Source: Pseudomonas citri
GTDB taxonomy: Bacteria > Pseudomonadota > Gammaproteobacteria > Pseudomonadales > Pseudomonadaceae
Direction of reading: 5' to 3'
Assembly (NCBI RefSeq): GCF_025336485.1
Contig: NZ_JAODAB010000002.1
Span: 124,001 to 188,000, forward strand
DNA: 64,000 nt
The position numbers were made by a program, and so were the translations under genes. Shown piece after piece: positions 17,874 to 27,530 of the stretch (its first letter is position 1; each line of letters opens with the position of its first letter). A model generated the notes under the pieces. It was not told where the DNA came from. It saw only the letters and a program-made list of their open reading frames with translations, and did no database searches.

Positions 17874-18728
17874 TTGTCGAGTTACCCGAGCATCGATACG
17901 GAAGTGCTGCGTACCTTTGTCGCGATTGCGGACCAGGGCGGTTTTACCCGGGCCGGTGAATTGGTCAATCGCACCCAATCCGCCGTCAGCATGCAGATGA
18001 AGCGGCTGGAAGAAGATGTCCTGCAACGGCGTCTGTTCGAGCGGGACGGGCGCCAGGTCAAGCTGACCGCCGAAGGCCAGGTATTGCTCAGCTACGCCCG
18101 ACGAATCCTCAAGCTGCACAGCGAAGTCTTCAACACCCTGCGTGAACCGCACATGGTGGGGACTGTGCGCATCGGTACGCCGGACGATTACGTGATGCGG
18201 TTCTTGCCCGGGATCCTGCAGCGTTTTGCCCGGTTCTACCCACTGATCGAAATTGAAGTGCACTGCGAATCGTCCAAGCAATTGCTGTTGCGCCACGACC
18301 TCGACCTGTCCATCGTCACCCGCAAGCCGGGCGACGAAATCGGCCAGTTGCTGCGCAAGGAACGCTTTGTCTGGGCCGAAGCCGCGTGCTTCAACGTCCA
18401 CGAGCAAACACCGCTGCCGCTGGCGATGTTCAACAGTGACTGCTTCTGCCGGCAATGGGCCTGCAATGCATTGGACGCCATGGGCCGTGAGTATCGCGTA
18501 GCGTACAACAGCTCGAGCTTGTCGGCGCTGATGGCGGTGGTGGGCGCGGGCCTGGCGATCACCGCGCAGCTGGAAAGCCTGCTGACTCCGGACATGCGCG
18601 TGCTCGGTGAGGCCGAGAACCTGCCGGAACTGCCCGAAGCCAGCATCATGCTGATCCGCAACCTGCACAACCCATCGCCGATCACCGAGTGCTTGGCCGA
18701 GCACATTATCGAAGGCTTCAAACTTTAA
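17874..18728 (+). CDS. LysR-family transcriptional regulator
   Basis: A 284-residue LTTR. The HTH is LRTFVAIADQGGFTRAGELVNRTQSAVSMQMKRLEE near the N-terminus (described in two stretches: FVAIADQGGFTRAGE and RTQSAVSMQMKRLEE), followed by the substrate-binding domain (VRIGTPDDYVMRFLP onward). Start choice: TTG at 17874 has GGAG 9 bp upstream and places the HTH at the usual depth; ATG at 17838 would add 12 residues and lacks an evident RBS. Its 3' end overlaps the convergent TauE/SafE gene by 11 bp. Regulated genes are not known; the divergent DUF1127 gene is the obvious candidate. Confidence 0.82.
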   Translation: MSSYPSIDTEVLRTFVAIADQGGFTRAGELVNRTQSAVSMQMKRLEEDVLQRRLFERDGRQVKLTAEGQVLLSYARRILKLHSEVFNTLREPHMVGTVRIGTPDDYVMRFLPGILQRFARFYPLIEIEVHCESSKQLLLRHDLDLSIVTRKPGDEIGQLLRKERFVWAEAACFNVHEQTPLPLAMFNSDCFCRQWACNALDAMGREYRVAYNSSSLSALMAVVGAGLAITAQLESLLTPDMRVLGEAENLPELPEASIMLIRNLHNPSPITECLAEHIIEGFKL

Positions 18729-19467
18729 GGGCGAGCAGCACCGCACACAGCACCAGGAAAGCGCAAAACAGCCCGCGCAACAGCCGTTCCGGCAGGGCGT
18801 GGGCGACTTTCACCCCCCAACTGATGCTCATCAACCCACCGACCGCCAATGGCACACCGATCAGCCAATCCACCTGTTGGTGCACCGCGTAGGTCGCCAA
18901 TGTGACGCCCGTGCTGGGCAACGCCAACGCCAGCGACAGCCCCTGGGCGACCACCTGGCTGGTCCCGAACAGGCTGGTCAGCACAGGCGTTGCCACCACT
19001 GCCCCACCCACGCCGAACAACCCGCCCATGGTTCCGGAAGCGGCACCGAGCACACCCAGCCATGGCCAGGCATAACGCATTTGCGAAGACATGGACGGTG
19101 GGGCGGCGAACATCCGGATCAGGTTGTAGGCCGATAAGGCAACCAGGAAGGCGACGAAGCCCATGCGCATGGTTTGCGCATCGATCCCCACCGCCCAGAT
19201 CGAACCGAGCCAGGCGAAACAAAAACCCATCGAAGCCAACGCAAGCGCATGACGCCACTCGATGCGATTGCGCTGGTGATAGCGCCACAGCGCCAGCATC
19301 ACGTTCGGCACCACCATCACCAACGCCGTGCCCTGGGCGATCTGCTGATCGAGGCCGACCCAAACGCCCAGCAGCGGAATGGCAATCAACCCACCGCCGA
19401 TGCCGAAGAGCCCACCCAGGGTCCCCAAAACGGTGCCAAACAGCAGATACGTCACGAACTCGATCAC
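18718..19467 (-). CDS. TauE/SafE-family anion exporter/permease
   Basis: A 249-residue polytopic inner-membrane protein with about eight hydrophobic segments. The two family repeats are visible as GTLGGLFGIGGGLIAIPLL (about 15-33) and GTMGGLFGVGGAVVATPVL (about 140-158). Members move sulfite, organosulfonates or other small anions; substrate here is unknown. It is divergent from the LysR gene at 19577 with a 109-bp gap, a classic regulator-target arrangement. Confidence 0.88.
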   Translation of the reverse strand: MIEFVTYLLFGTVLGTLGGLFGIGGGLIAIPLLGVWVGLDQQIAQGTALVMVVPNVMLALWRYHQRNRIEWRHALALASMGFCFAWLGSIWAVGIDAQTMRMGFVAFLVALSAYNLIRMFAAPPSMSSQMRYAWPWLGVLGAASGTMGGLFGVGGAVVATPVLTSLFGTSQVVAQGLSLALALPSTGVTLATYAVHQQVDWLIGVPLAVGGLMSISWGVKVAHALPERLLRGLFCAFLVLCAVLLALKV

Positions 19468-19576
19468 AGGGCTTTTCCTTCTGTCAGGCGGTTCATCCTA
19501 CGCAGTCGGCGCTAGCGGGGAAACGCACAGCAACGCACAATGGCTGTGCCAATTTCGCACAAGCACCGACAACACC

Positions 19577-20533
19577 ATGAATCCCAATCAACTGACCGAA
19601 CAACTGGGCTTGTTCCTCGACGTCCTGGAAAGCGGCAGTTTTTCCGCCGCGTCCCGTCGCCATCCGCTGACTCCCTCGGCCGTGGCACGCCGTATCGACA
19701 GCCTGGAAAGCGCCGTCGGCAGCCAACTGTTCATTCGCACGACCCATGCGGTACGGGCGACTCCGGCCGGCCAGGCCTTTGCCGAACGTGCGCGGCGAAT
19801 CGTCGAGGAATTGCGCCTGGCGCGGGCGGAGGCGGTATCCTTGAGCCACGCGCCGGAAGGCCTGATCCGCGTCGACGCACCGGCCGCATTCGGGCGTCGT
19901 CACCTGGCACCGGTGATTGCCGACTTCCTCACGCTCTACCCCGGGCTCGACGTGCAACTGCATCTGATCGACAGCTTTGTCGATATGCAGGGTTCGAACC
20001 TGGGCAAAGTCGATCTGGTATTGCGTGCCGGACAAATGGCCGACACACGACTGGTCGCCACGCCATTGGCGAGCATGGTGCGCATTGCCTGCGCCAGTCC
20101 CGATTACCTGCAGCGTCGTGGCATGCCGACCGATCCGTCGCACCTGGTCGACCACGACGGCCTGGACTGGGAGGGCCTGGCTCCGCCGTTCGCCTGGCGC
20201 TTCGCCCGCGATGGGCAGATGCAACTGCATCGGCCGGCACGGATCCGCATGAGTGCCAACAATGCCGAAGCGTTGGTCTGCGGGGCACTGGCCGGCTTAG
20301 GCATCGCGCATCTGCCGACCTGGCTGACCAGCGAATACCTGCTGCGGGGCGAACTGCTACCGCTGTTTTGCGAAAACGGCCTGCCGGAACCGGAAAGCAC
20401 TGGCATCTATGCCTTGCGCCTGGAGCAACAACCCAGCGCGCGCAGTCGCCTGTTGCTGGAATACCTCAAGACCCGTTTCAGCCCAATCCCGCCGTGGGAC
20501 CTGGCGTTGCGAACCAACCTTGACCGCCATTAA
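19577..20533 (+). CDS. LysR-family transcriptional regulator, probably controlling the TauE/SafE gene
   Basis: A 318-residue LTTR with HTH in FLDVLESGSFSAASRRHPLTP and SAVARRIDSLE, and a substrate-binding domain with EGLIRVDAPAAFGRRHL and VDLVLRAGQMADTRLVA typical of the AaeR/DsdC-like subgroup. ATG at 19577 (MNPNQLTEQLGLFLD) is the natural start; the open frame upstream is non-coding. Divergence from the exporter gene at 19467 suggests it as target. Inducer unknown. Confidence 0.85.
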   Translation: MNPNQLTEQLGLFLDVLESGSFSAASRRHPLTPSAVARRIDSLESAVGSQLFIRTTHAVRATPAGQAFAERARRIVEELRLARAEAVSLSHAPEGLIRVDAPAAFGRRHLAPVIADFLTLYPGLDVQLHLIDSFVDMQGSNLGKVDLVLRAGQMADTRLVATPLASMVRIACASPDYLQRRGMPTDPSHLVDHDGLDWEGLAPPFAWRFARDGQMQLHRPARIRMSANNAEALVCGALAGLGIAHLPTWLTSEYLLRGELLPLFCENGLPEPESTGIYALRLEQQPSARSRLLLEYLKTRFSPIPPWDLALRTNLDRH

Positions 20534-20603
20534 TCGAAAATTACCTGGCGCATTAAAGATTCGCCCGCTAGATTCATCACGATCATTGATTGAAGGTTCT
20601 GCC

Positions 20604-21065
20604 ATGACAACCCAGCGCGACACCCCCGAGGCCTGCGAAGCCTTGTTGCTCGACAACCAGGTCTGCTTCGCCCTGCATTCCACGTCGCTGTTGATGACCA
20701 AGGTCTACAAGCCACTGCTGCAAGCCCTGGGCCTGACGTATCCGCAATACCTGGCCATGATGGTGTTGTGGGAAAAGGACGGCTTGACCGTCGGCGAAAT
20801 CAGCACACGCCTGCTCACCGACCCCGGTTCACTGACGCCGTTGCTCAAGCGCCTGGAAGCCGAAGGCCTGCTGAGCCGTACCCGCAGCCGTGAAGACGAA
20901 CGCGTGGTGATCGTCGAGCTCACCGAACAGGGCCGCGCCTTGCGTGAAAAAGCCCTGGACATCCCTCAATGCATCCTCGCCGCCAGCGGCCAGACCCTGG
21001 AACAGTTGAAGAAGCTGCAACTGGACCTGCAAGCACTGCGCGGGCATTTGCAGGACAGCCTCTGA
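20604..21065 (+). CDS. ohrR: Organic hydroperoxide repressor OhrR
   Basis: A 153-residue MarR-family peroxide sensor. The reactive cysteine is Cys21 in NQVCFALHSTS, with another at about 123 (DIPQCILAASG), a two-Cys pattern like that of proteobacterial OhrR; Cys11 is extra. LTYPQYLAMMVLWEKDGLTV, LTDPGSLTPLLKRLE and RSREDERVVIVEL are the usual HTH and wing. It lies 397 bp upstream of ohr in the same orientation, separated by REP elements, so ohr has its own promoter. It is a paralogue of OspR at 5834. Confidence 0.92.
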   Translation: MTTQRDTPEACEALLLDNQVCFALHSTSLLMTKVYKPLLQALGLTYPQYLAMMVLWEKDGLTVGEISTRLLTDPGSLTPLLKRLEAEGLLSRTRSREDERVVIVELTEQGRALREKALDIPQCILAASGQTLEQLKKLQLDLQALRGHLQDSL

Positions 21066-21087
21066 GCCTCTGAACACCACCAATTAC

Positions 21088-21173
21088 TGTGGGAGCGCGC
21101 CTGCTCGCGATGAGGGCAGCACCTCCAAGATTCCCCTCAGCCAATCCACCTATCGTGAGCAGGCTCTCCCACA
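21088..21173. repeat. REPIN in the ohrR-ohr gap
   Basis: Opposed REP units: TGTGGGAGCGCGCCTGCTCG at 21088 and the inverted unit ending AGGCTCTCCCACA at 21173. It starts 23 bp after the ohrR stop and could insulate ohrR mRNA. Confidence 0.75.
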
Positions 21174-21214
21174 TCAATCTCAGGCGGACTCGGCATCCGT
21201 GCCTGCCTCCAGTC

Positions 21215-21240
21215 CGTGGGAGCAAAGCTTGCTCGCGATG
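21215..21240 (+). repeat. Single REP element
   Basis: CGTGGGAGCAAAGCTTGCTC-type unit without an inverted partner, 42 bp past the preceding REPIN. Confidence 0.65.
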
Positions 21241-21362
21241 GCCCCCTTCCCCTCACCGCAAAACCCCTTTCAAACGCAATTTTTTTTCATCTCATAAAAA
21301 CCATTTAAATCAATAGATTAAAGCCAGTGAAGTGACTCGAAGCCTGCTTCGCTCGAAAATTT

Positions 21363-21433
21363 ATATTGCGCGCAAAATATTAGCGCTATACCTTCACCTC
21401 ACACCTAATTAGCGCGCAAACATTTAGCGCAAA
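21363..21433. promoter_or_regulatory. Cluster of OhrR-box-like palindromes upstream of ohr
   Basis: A perfect palindrome TTGCGCGCAA (21366-21375) within ATATTGCGCGCAAAATAT is followed by related half-symmetric sites around TAGCGCGCAA (21410-21419) and TTTAGCGCAAA (about 21423-21433). All lie within 100 bp of the ohr ATG in AT-rich sequence. Repression by OhrR is inferred. The sequence differs from the operator upstream of gpx-ospR. Confidence 0.65.
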
Positions 21434-21461
21434 AACATAAACCCAAAACGAGGCTATCACC

Positions 21462-21881
21462 ATGAAAACGCTCTACACCGCAATCGCAACCTCCACTGGC
21501 GGCCGTGACGGTCGTGCGATCTCCAGCGACAACATCCTCGACGTCAAACTCGCCACGCCCAAGGAACTCGGCGGTGCCGGCGGTGCAGCGACCAACCCTG
21601 AGCAACTGTTCGCCGCTGGTTACTCGGCCTGCTTCATCGGCGCACTGAAGTTCGTCGCCAGCCAGAGCAAACGCAAGATCCCGGACGACGCTTCGATCAC
21701 CGCCCATGTCGGCATCGGTCAGATCCCCGGCGGTTTCGGCCTCGACATCGACCTGCACATCAGCCTGCCGGGACTGGACCAGGCCGACGCGCAAAGCCTG
21801 GTGGACGCGGCTCACCTGGTCTGCCCGTACTCCAACGCCACTCGCGGCAACGTCGATGTGCGCCTGCACGTGACCGTTTAA
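21462..21881 (+). CDS. ohr: Organic hydroperoxide resistance protein Ohr
   Basis: A 139-residue OsmC/Ohr-family thiol peroxidase that reduces organic and lipid hydroperoxides, using lipoylated partners for recycling. The two catalytic cysteines are Cys57 (AGYSACFIGALKF) and Cys121 (HLVCPYSNATRGN), and the conserved Arg is in the DGRAISSD region. Length is exactly that of the family. Expression is presumably derepressed by OhrR through boxes just upstream; an esterase gene follows 34 bp downstream. Confidence 0.96.
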   Translation: MKTLYTAIATSTGGRDGRAISSDNILDVKLATPKELGGAGGAATNPEQLFAAGYSACFIGALKFVASQSKRKIPDDASITAHVGIGQIPGGFGLDIDLHISLPGLDQADAQSLVDAAHLVCPYSNATRGNVDVRLHVTV

Positions 21882-21915
21882 CTCACCCATCGCGGATCGA
21901 CTTGAGGAGATGCAC

Positions 21916-22929
21916 ATGAACACGTTCAGCAAAGCCCTGACCGGCACCCTGCTCGCTCTCAGCGTCAGCAGCGCCTTCGCCGATGGCGGCGTCGAGCGCA
22001 ACACCCAGGCGTTTCTCGATGCATTGAATGCCGGTACCGGCAAGCCGCTGGAGCAACTGTCGCCGAAGGACGCCCGCGCGGTACTGGTCGGGGCCCAGGC
22101 CGGAGTGAAACTGACCTTGCCCAAGACAGATGTCAGCGAGAAGACCATTCAGGCCGATGGCCAGTCGATCAGCCTGACCATCGTTCGCCCGGCCGGGGTC
22201 AAGGGTGAATTACCCGTGTTCATGTTCTTCCACGGCGGTGGCTGGGTCCTAGGAGACTTTCCGACCCACGAACGCCTGGTTCGGGATCTAGTGGCGGGAT
22301 CGGGGGCCGTCGCGGTGTTCGTCAACTACACGCCCTCCCCCGAGGCGCATTATCCGGTGGCGATTAACCAGGCTTACGCCGCAACCAAATGGGTGGCCGA
22401 GCACGGCAAACAGATCAATGTCGATGGCAAACGCCTGGCCGTGGCCGGTAACAGCGTCGGCGGCAACATGGCAGCTGTCGTGGCGCTGATGGCCAAGGAC
22501 AAAGGCACGCCGGCAATCCGCTTCCAGGCCCTGTTATGGCCGGTGACCGATGCCAGCTTCGAGACCGCGTCCTACAACCAGTTCGCCGAAGGCCACTTCC
22601 TCAGCAAGAACATGATGAAGTGGTTCTGGGACAACTACACCACCGATGCCGGGCAGCGTAACGAAATCTATGCCTCACCGCTGCGGGCCAGCACTGCGCA
22701 ACTCAAAGGCCTGCCACCCGCGCTGGTACAGACCGCCGAGGCCGATGTGCTGCGTGACGAAGGGGAAGCCTATGCCCGCAAGCTGGACGCGGCGGGAGTG
22801 TCGGTCACGGCGGTGCGCTACAACGGCATGATTCACGACTATGGCTTGCTCAACGTCGTGAGCCAGGTACCGGCGGTACGTTCGGCGATGCTGCAGGTGT
22901 CCGAAGAGCTCAAGCAGCACTTGAAATAA
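21916..22929 (+). CDS. Secreted alpha/beta hydrolase (HSL-type esterase)
   Basis: A 337-residue hydrolase with a Sec signal peptide (MNTFSKALTGTLLALSVS ... SAFA). The oxyanion motif FFHGGGWVLGD, nucleophile elbow GNSVGGNMA, and DVLRDEG plus MIHDYG for Asp and His define the hormone-sensitive-lipase family. ATG at 21916 is used because GAGGAG is about 8 bp upstream; an ATG at 21910 lacks that spacing. It likely shares the ohr transcript and acts in the periplasm; a role in removing peroxidised lipid esters is speculation. A REPIN follows. Confidence 0.85.
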   Translation: MNTFSKALTGTLLALSVSSAFADGGVERNTQAFLDALNAGTGKPLEQLSPKDARAVLVGAQAGVKLTLPKTDVSEKTIQADGQSISLTIVRPAGVKGELPVFMFFHGGGWVLGDFPTHERLVRDLVAGSGAVAVFVNYTPSPEAHYPVAINQAYAATKWVAEHGKQINVDGKRLAVAGNSVGGNMAAVVALMAKDKGTPAIRFQALLWPVTDASFETASYNQFAEGHFLSKNMMKWFWDNYTTDAGQRNEIYASPLRASTAQLKGLPPALVQTAEADVLRDEGEAYARKLDAAGVSVTAVRYNGMIHDYGLLNVVSQVPAVRSAMLQVSEELKQHLK

Positions 22930-22944
22930 CAGGTGGCGAAACAC

Positions 22945-23030
22945 TATAGGAGCAAGGCTTGCCCGCGATGAAACAGCTTGGTATTCCTCGAACCGAGGTG
23001 CCCGTATCGCGAGCAAGCTTTGCTCCCACA
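22945..23030. repeat. REPIN
   Basis: REP unit TAGGAGCAAGGCTTGCCCGC is paired with an inverted unit ending AGCTTTGCTCCCACA. The left end has TATAGG where others read TGTGGG, so this copy is slightly decayed. It lies between the esterase and the efp terminator. Confidence 0.75.
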
Positions 23031-23046
23031 CACGCTTTGCAGAAAT

Positions 23047-23078
23047 GAAAAAGCCCGACTCAAAGGTCGGGCTTTTTC
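23047..23078. terminator. Bidirectional terminator, efp/esterase
   Basis: GAAAAAGCCCGAC (23047-23059) and GTCGGGCTTTTTC (23066-23078) form a perfect 13-bp stem with U-tracts possible in both directions, 16 bp after the efp stop on the minus strand. Confidence 0.9.
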
Positions 23079-23094
23079 ATCCACAAGACTTCGC

Positions 23095-23664
23095 TTACTT
23101 AGCGCGGCCTTTGTAGGAACCGCCTTCGCGGGTATCGATCTCGATCATATCGCCGATTTCGATGAAGTCAGCAACCGACAGCTCGGTACCGTTCTTCAGC
23201 TTGGCAGGCTTCATCACCTTGCCGGAAGTGTCACCGCGAGCGGAGCCTTCGGTGTAGTCGACCTGACGCACGATGGTGGTCGGCAGCTCTACGGAAACCA
23301 GACGCTCTTCGAAGAACACGGCTTCGCAGACGTCGGTCATGCCTTCTTCGACGAATGGCAGAACGCTTTCGATGTCTTCGGCGTTCAGCTCGTACATGGT
23401 GTAGTCAGTGGTGTCCATGAACGTGTAGGTGTCGCCGCTGATGAAGGACAGGGTCGCTTCCTTGCGGTCGAGGATCACGTCGTCCAGCTTGTCGTCGGCA
23501 CCGTAGACGGTTTCAGTCTTGTAGCCGGTCAGCAGGTTCTTCAGCTTGGTCTTCATGATCGCGCTGTTACGGCCCGACTTGGTGAATTCAGCTTTCTGAA
23601 CCAGCCAAGGATCGTTGTCGATACGAATCACGGTACCGGGTTTGAGTTCTTTACCAGTTTTCAT
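23095..23664 (-). CDS. efp: Elongation factor P
   Basis: A 189-residue EF-P that relieves ribosome stalling at polyproline stretches. Domain I begins [20 protein letters not shown] and the loop tip is [11 protein letters not shown] with Arg at position 32, the residue rhamnosylated in Pseudomonas instead of the lysine modified in E. coli. Domains II and III continue to GGSYKGRAK. It lies 48 bp downstream of earP, which encodes the modifying enzyme, on the same strand. Confidence 0.97.
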   Translation of the reverse strand: MKTGKELKPGTVIRIDNDPWLVQKAEFTKSGRNSAIMKTKLKNLLTGYKTETVYGADDKLDDVILDRKEATLSFISGDTYTFMDTTDYTMYELNAEDIESVLPFVEEGMTDVCEAVFFEERLVSVELPTTIVRQVDYTEGSARGDTSGKVMKPAKLKNGTELSVADFIEIGDMIEIDTREGGSYKGRAK

Positions 23665-23712
23665 TGCGAATATCCGAATTTGGATGGAATGTACAAAAAT
23701 CTAGGCCGCGTA

Positions 23713-24846
23713 TCATATCCAATTTAGGTAAAACTTCACCAGCGCCGCAGCGAGATCCGGTCGCGAAGCCTGTTCCAGACACCATGCCTGGGCATGTTCG
23801 GTCAGTTCCTGGCGCTGTTCCCAGGCCATTTTCCAGTGTTCGGTCATGTCCTGGCCGGCGTTCCAGGCCTTCCAGAGACCGTTGATCGCTTTTTGCGCCG
23901 CCTCGTCGAGGCCTTGGGTGTACAGCCGGAGAAATGCGTCGAGCTTTTCCAGGTGCACGTCTTCTTCCTGTTGATAGATGTGCCAGAGTAGCGGCCGGCC
24001 GGCCCATTGGGCGCGCACGAAGGAGTCTTCGCCGCGAACAGCGTTGAAATCGCAGCACCATAGCAGTTGGTCATACTGATCCTGTCGGACGAACGGCAGC
24101 ACTTGCACCGTCAGCGCACCGCGCCGATGCAGCGCACCGACGCCCAGGCCGTCGACCCCAAGCCAGCGTTCGACATCCCCCAGCACCCGCCCTTCGGGCA
24201 CCAATACATGAAACGACTGGACACCGGACGCCATCGCATCGAACCAACTCGCCAGCCCGGCGTTTTCATAGGCGAACAGTGAGATCAGGCAGCTCTCCGG
24301 CGCCCGCTCGACACCCAGCCCTTGCAGGAATAGCCGTTGTGCCGTGGGGTCCTGTTGAAATTGCCGACGGCGCTCCAGCAGACCCGCCTCACGCAGCAGG
24401 CCCCCCGTCCCCTCCTGGAAGCCTGGAAAAAAGAAATATTTCTGCACCTGCTTGTATTTGACCGACGGCAGTCCGTGGCAGCCGATCACCCAGTCCTCGG
24501 CGCTCAGATAATCGAGGTTCATCCACAGCGGCGCTGTCGGCCGGGCGGCCATGGCATCCATATAGGCGGCCGGCAACTGGCAGGCAAACGCGGCGATCAC
24601 CACTTCGGCGGCCTCGGTGGACGGCCAGTCCGCAGGCCAGTGGCAGACCTGCACGCCTTGCTGCCATTGCTCGGACAGGGTGATATCGATTTCCGGACAC
24701 AGCCGTTCGAAAGCCCGCAGATCATCGACCCATAGCCGCACCGCGCATCGATGCTCGGCCACCAGTTGTCGGGCCAGGCGCCATGTGACGCCAATGTCGC
24801 CAAAGTTATCGACGACGGTGCAAAAAATATCCCAGCGCACAGTCAT
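23713..24846 (-). CDS. earP: EF-P arginine rhamnosyltransferase EarP
   Basis: A 377-residue inverting glycosyltransferase (GT-B) that adds rhamnose from dTDP-L-rhamnose to Arg32 of EF-P. The N-terminal motif CTVVDNFGDIGVTWRLARQL contains Asp13 and Asp17, residues known to be needed in Pseudomonas EarP; the donor-binding half includes LPFVRQDQYDQLLWCCDFN and RGEDSFVRAQWAGRPLLW. Gene order earP-efp matches the substrate. Loss should phenocopy an EF-P defect. Confidence 0.95.
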   Translation of the reverse strand: MTVRWDIFCTVVDNFGDIGVTWRLARQLVAEHRCAVRLWVDDLRAFERLCPEIDITLSEQWQQGVQVCHWPADWPSTEAAEVVIAAFACQLPAAYMDAMAARPTAPLWMNLDYLSAEDWVIGCHGLPSVKYKQVQKYFFFPGFQEGTGGLLREAGLLERRRQFQQDPTAQRLFLQGLGVERAPESCLISLFAYENAGLASWFDAMASGVQSFHVLVPEGRVLGDVERWLGVDGLGVGALHRRGALTVQVLPFVRQDQYDQLLWCCDFNAVRGEDSFVRAQWAGRPLLWHIYQQEEDVHLEKLDAFLRLYTQGLDEAAQKAINGLWKAWNAGQDMTEHWKMAWEQRQELTEHAQAWCLEQASRPDLAAALVKFYLNWI

Positions 24847-24966
24847 TCGCGATTCCCCAGGGCAAAGGCGTGATTGTCCCGAATAAGCCGATCATGCAGA
24901 AGAGCCGACGGCGATTAATCTTCATGCGACAATCATCGCCCACCGAGCCACTGCCAGGAAGCAGCC

Positions 24967-25353
24967 ATGCCTGATCACCCGTCCGCCCCACGCCTTTCAG
25001 CCGTGCAATTGACCCTCAGCATTGCCTTGGGCCTGTGGTTGGGGTTCTTGGCCATTGTCCTGACGGGTTGGCTGCTGTCGAAATACCTGCTTGATGGCCC
25101 CATGGCCCCAATGGCCGCCGCCATGCATCAGTTGGCGCAACCGCCGGCACCACCACCGGCCGCCGAACCCCCGACACCGATGTTCGAGCAATACCAGCAG
25201 AACCTGCAGAAAAACGAACAGCGGCAGGCACTCGACCAGGCGCGCAGCAATCCTCGCAACCTGTCCAACCCCAAATGCCAGTTCTGGCTGCAACAGAACC
25301 AGAACGCCCCCAGTGAAAAAAGCCGCGCCAACGTTTTGCAATTCTGCGAATGA
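24967..25353 (+). CDS. Hypothetical membrane-anchored protein
   Basis: A 128-residue protein I do not recognise. One strong hydrophobic segment (about residues 16-42, LSIALGLWLGFLAIVLTGWL) is followed by a proline-rich stretch (QPPAPPPAAEPPTP, about 56-70) and a charged, probably periplasmic or cytoplasmic tail with two cysteines (NPKCQFWLQQ and VLQFCE). Its stop overlaps the ATG of the Gre-like gene by four bases, so the two are translationally coupled. It is divergent from earP. Confidence 0.72.
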   Translation: MPDHPSAPRLSAVQLTLSIALGLWLGFLAIVLTGWLLSKYLLDGPMAPMAAAMHQLAQPPAPPPAAEPPTPMFEQYQQNLQKNEQRQALDQARSNPRNLSNPKCQFWLQQNQNAPSEKSRANVLQFCE

Positions 25354-25838
25354 ATATGAACAAACAGACCGTCCACCAGTTGATCCTCGACAAACTCAAG
25401 ATTGACCTGGAGATCGCCGAACGCGCCGCCCTGACCGCCTACGAGACTGCGACCCACGAGGAAAACATCGCCGAAAACAAGTACGACACTCTCGGCCTGG
25501 AAGCGTCTTACCTAGCGGCCGGGCAAGCCAGGCGCGTGGAGGAAATCCGCCAGGCCCTCGCCCTCTGCCAGAACCTGACGCTACGGCCCTACGACGAGCA
25601 GCGCGGTATCCAGGTCGGGACGTTGATCGGCCTGGAAGATGAGGACGGACGCCAGCAGTGGCTGTTCCTCGGGCCGGATGCGGCGGGCCTGAAGGTCTCG
25701 CTGGTGGGCCAGCCGATCACGGTCATCACCCCTCGCTCACCGCTGGGCCAAGGCCTGCTGGGCAAGTTCGAAGGGGATGAAGTGGAGATCGTGGTGGGGG
25801 GCGCCCGGCAACAGTTCGCTGTCACCGAGGCTGTATAG
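25350..25838 (+). CDS. GreA/GreB-family protein (atypical Gre factor)
   Basis: A 162-residue relative of transcript cleavage factors. The N-terminal helical hairpin (about 1-75) includes ATHEENIAENKYDTLGLEAS at its tip, and the C-terminal FKBP-like domain reads VGTLIGLEDEDGRQQWLFLG ... TPRSPLGQGLLGKFEGDEVEI. SPLGxALLGK-type sequence is a Gre hallmark. The hairpin differs from GreB at 37679, so it may bind polymerase without classical cleavage stimulation. It is coupled to the upstream membrane protein, an unusual partner. Confidence 0.78.
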   Translation: MNMNKQTVHQLILDKLKIDLEIAERAALTAYETATHEENIAENKYDTLGLEASYLAAGQARRVEEIRQALALCQNLTLRPYDEQRGIQVGTLIGLEDEDGRQQWLFLGPDAAGLKVSLVGQPITVITPRSPLGQGLLGKFEGDEVEIVVGGARQQFAVTEAV

Positions 25839-25845
25839 ACAGGCT

Positions 25846-26829
<984 letters not shown>

Positions 26830-26933
26830 TCAAAGCAGTTGGACGCCACGGGCATCAGCGACGGTGTATATAACTATATGAATGGTTTAAACAATAAATC
26901 TAGAACTTTTTATAAAAAGGCCATCATTTAGCC

Positions 26934-27434
26934 TCAAGCTTCGCCGTGACGCCGGCGCTGCACCAGCGGCACCAGGTAGACCGGCACTCGGGCCAACTGC
27001 AATACCCGTGCGGCGGTCCTGCCCAAAGGCGCCTCGGCACTGACTCCTTGGCAATGACTGCCGACGATCAGCAAGTCGACGGAGAGTTTCGCGGCCTGTT
27101 CGAGAATCACCTGGGAAGGATCGCCCTGAAACACCCGGACCGATTTGATCAGCTTCAAATCCTGCTGCCCCTCCCCCAGTTCCTCACGAAAGTTGTCCAG
27201 TACCCGCTGCTCGATATTGGCCATCACCGTATTCAGACCCTGGCGATGGAATTCGTTCAGCGCCTGCTCATCGAGATAGCTTTGCAACACCGATTCGGCG
27301 AACAGCCCCATCGGTTCTACCGCATGCACCACATACAACTCGGCTTCAAACGTCCGTGCCAACGCCAAGGCATGCTGCATCACATACGGGGCATAAAGCC
27401 CCAGGTCTGTGGCGTACAGCATCGAACGAATCAT
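26934..27434 (-). CDS. Universal stress protein (UspA family)
   Basis: A 166-residue single Usp domain. It begins MIRSMLYATDLGLYAPYVMQ, has the DLLIVGSHCQG segment and ends with the ATP-loop-like GRTAARVLQLARVPVYLVP. Family members bind ATP or act in stress survival. The G-x2-G-x9-G-S/T signature is only partly kept (GSHCQGVSAEAPLGRTAARV), so nucleotide binding is uncertain. Single gene upstream of divergent noise and downstream of cysB. Confidence 0.85.
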   Translation of the reverse strand: MIRSMLYATDLGLYAPYVMQHALALARTFEAELYVVHAVEPMGLFAESVLQSYLDEQALNEFHRQGLNTVMANIEQRVLDNFREELGEGQQDLKLIKSVRVFQGDPSQVILEQAAKLSVDLLIVGSHCQGVSAEAPLGRTAARVLQLARVPVYLVPLVQRRRHGEA

Positions 27435-27530
27435 GTGACCTCCTCGCGTGCCAGAATGGCGGAGATTGATTCAGCTTAGCAGCGCCTCGATGAGTACGAC
27501 GTGCGGCTTGATGTCCTGAAGAACGGGCGG

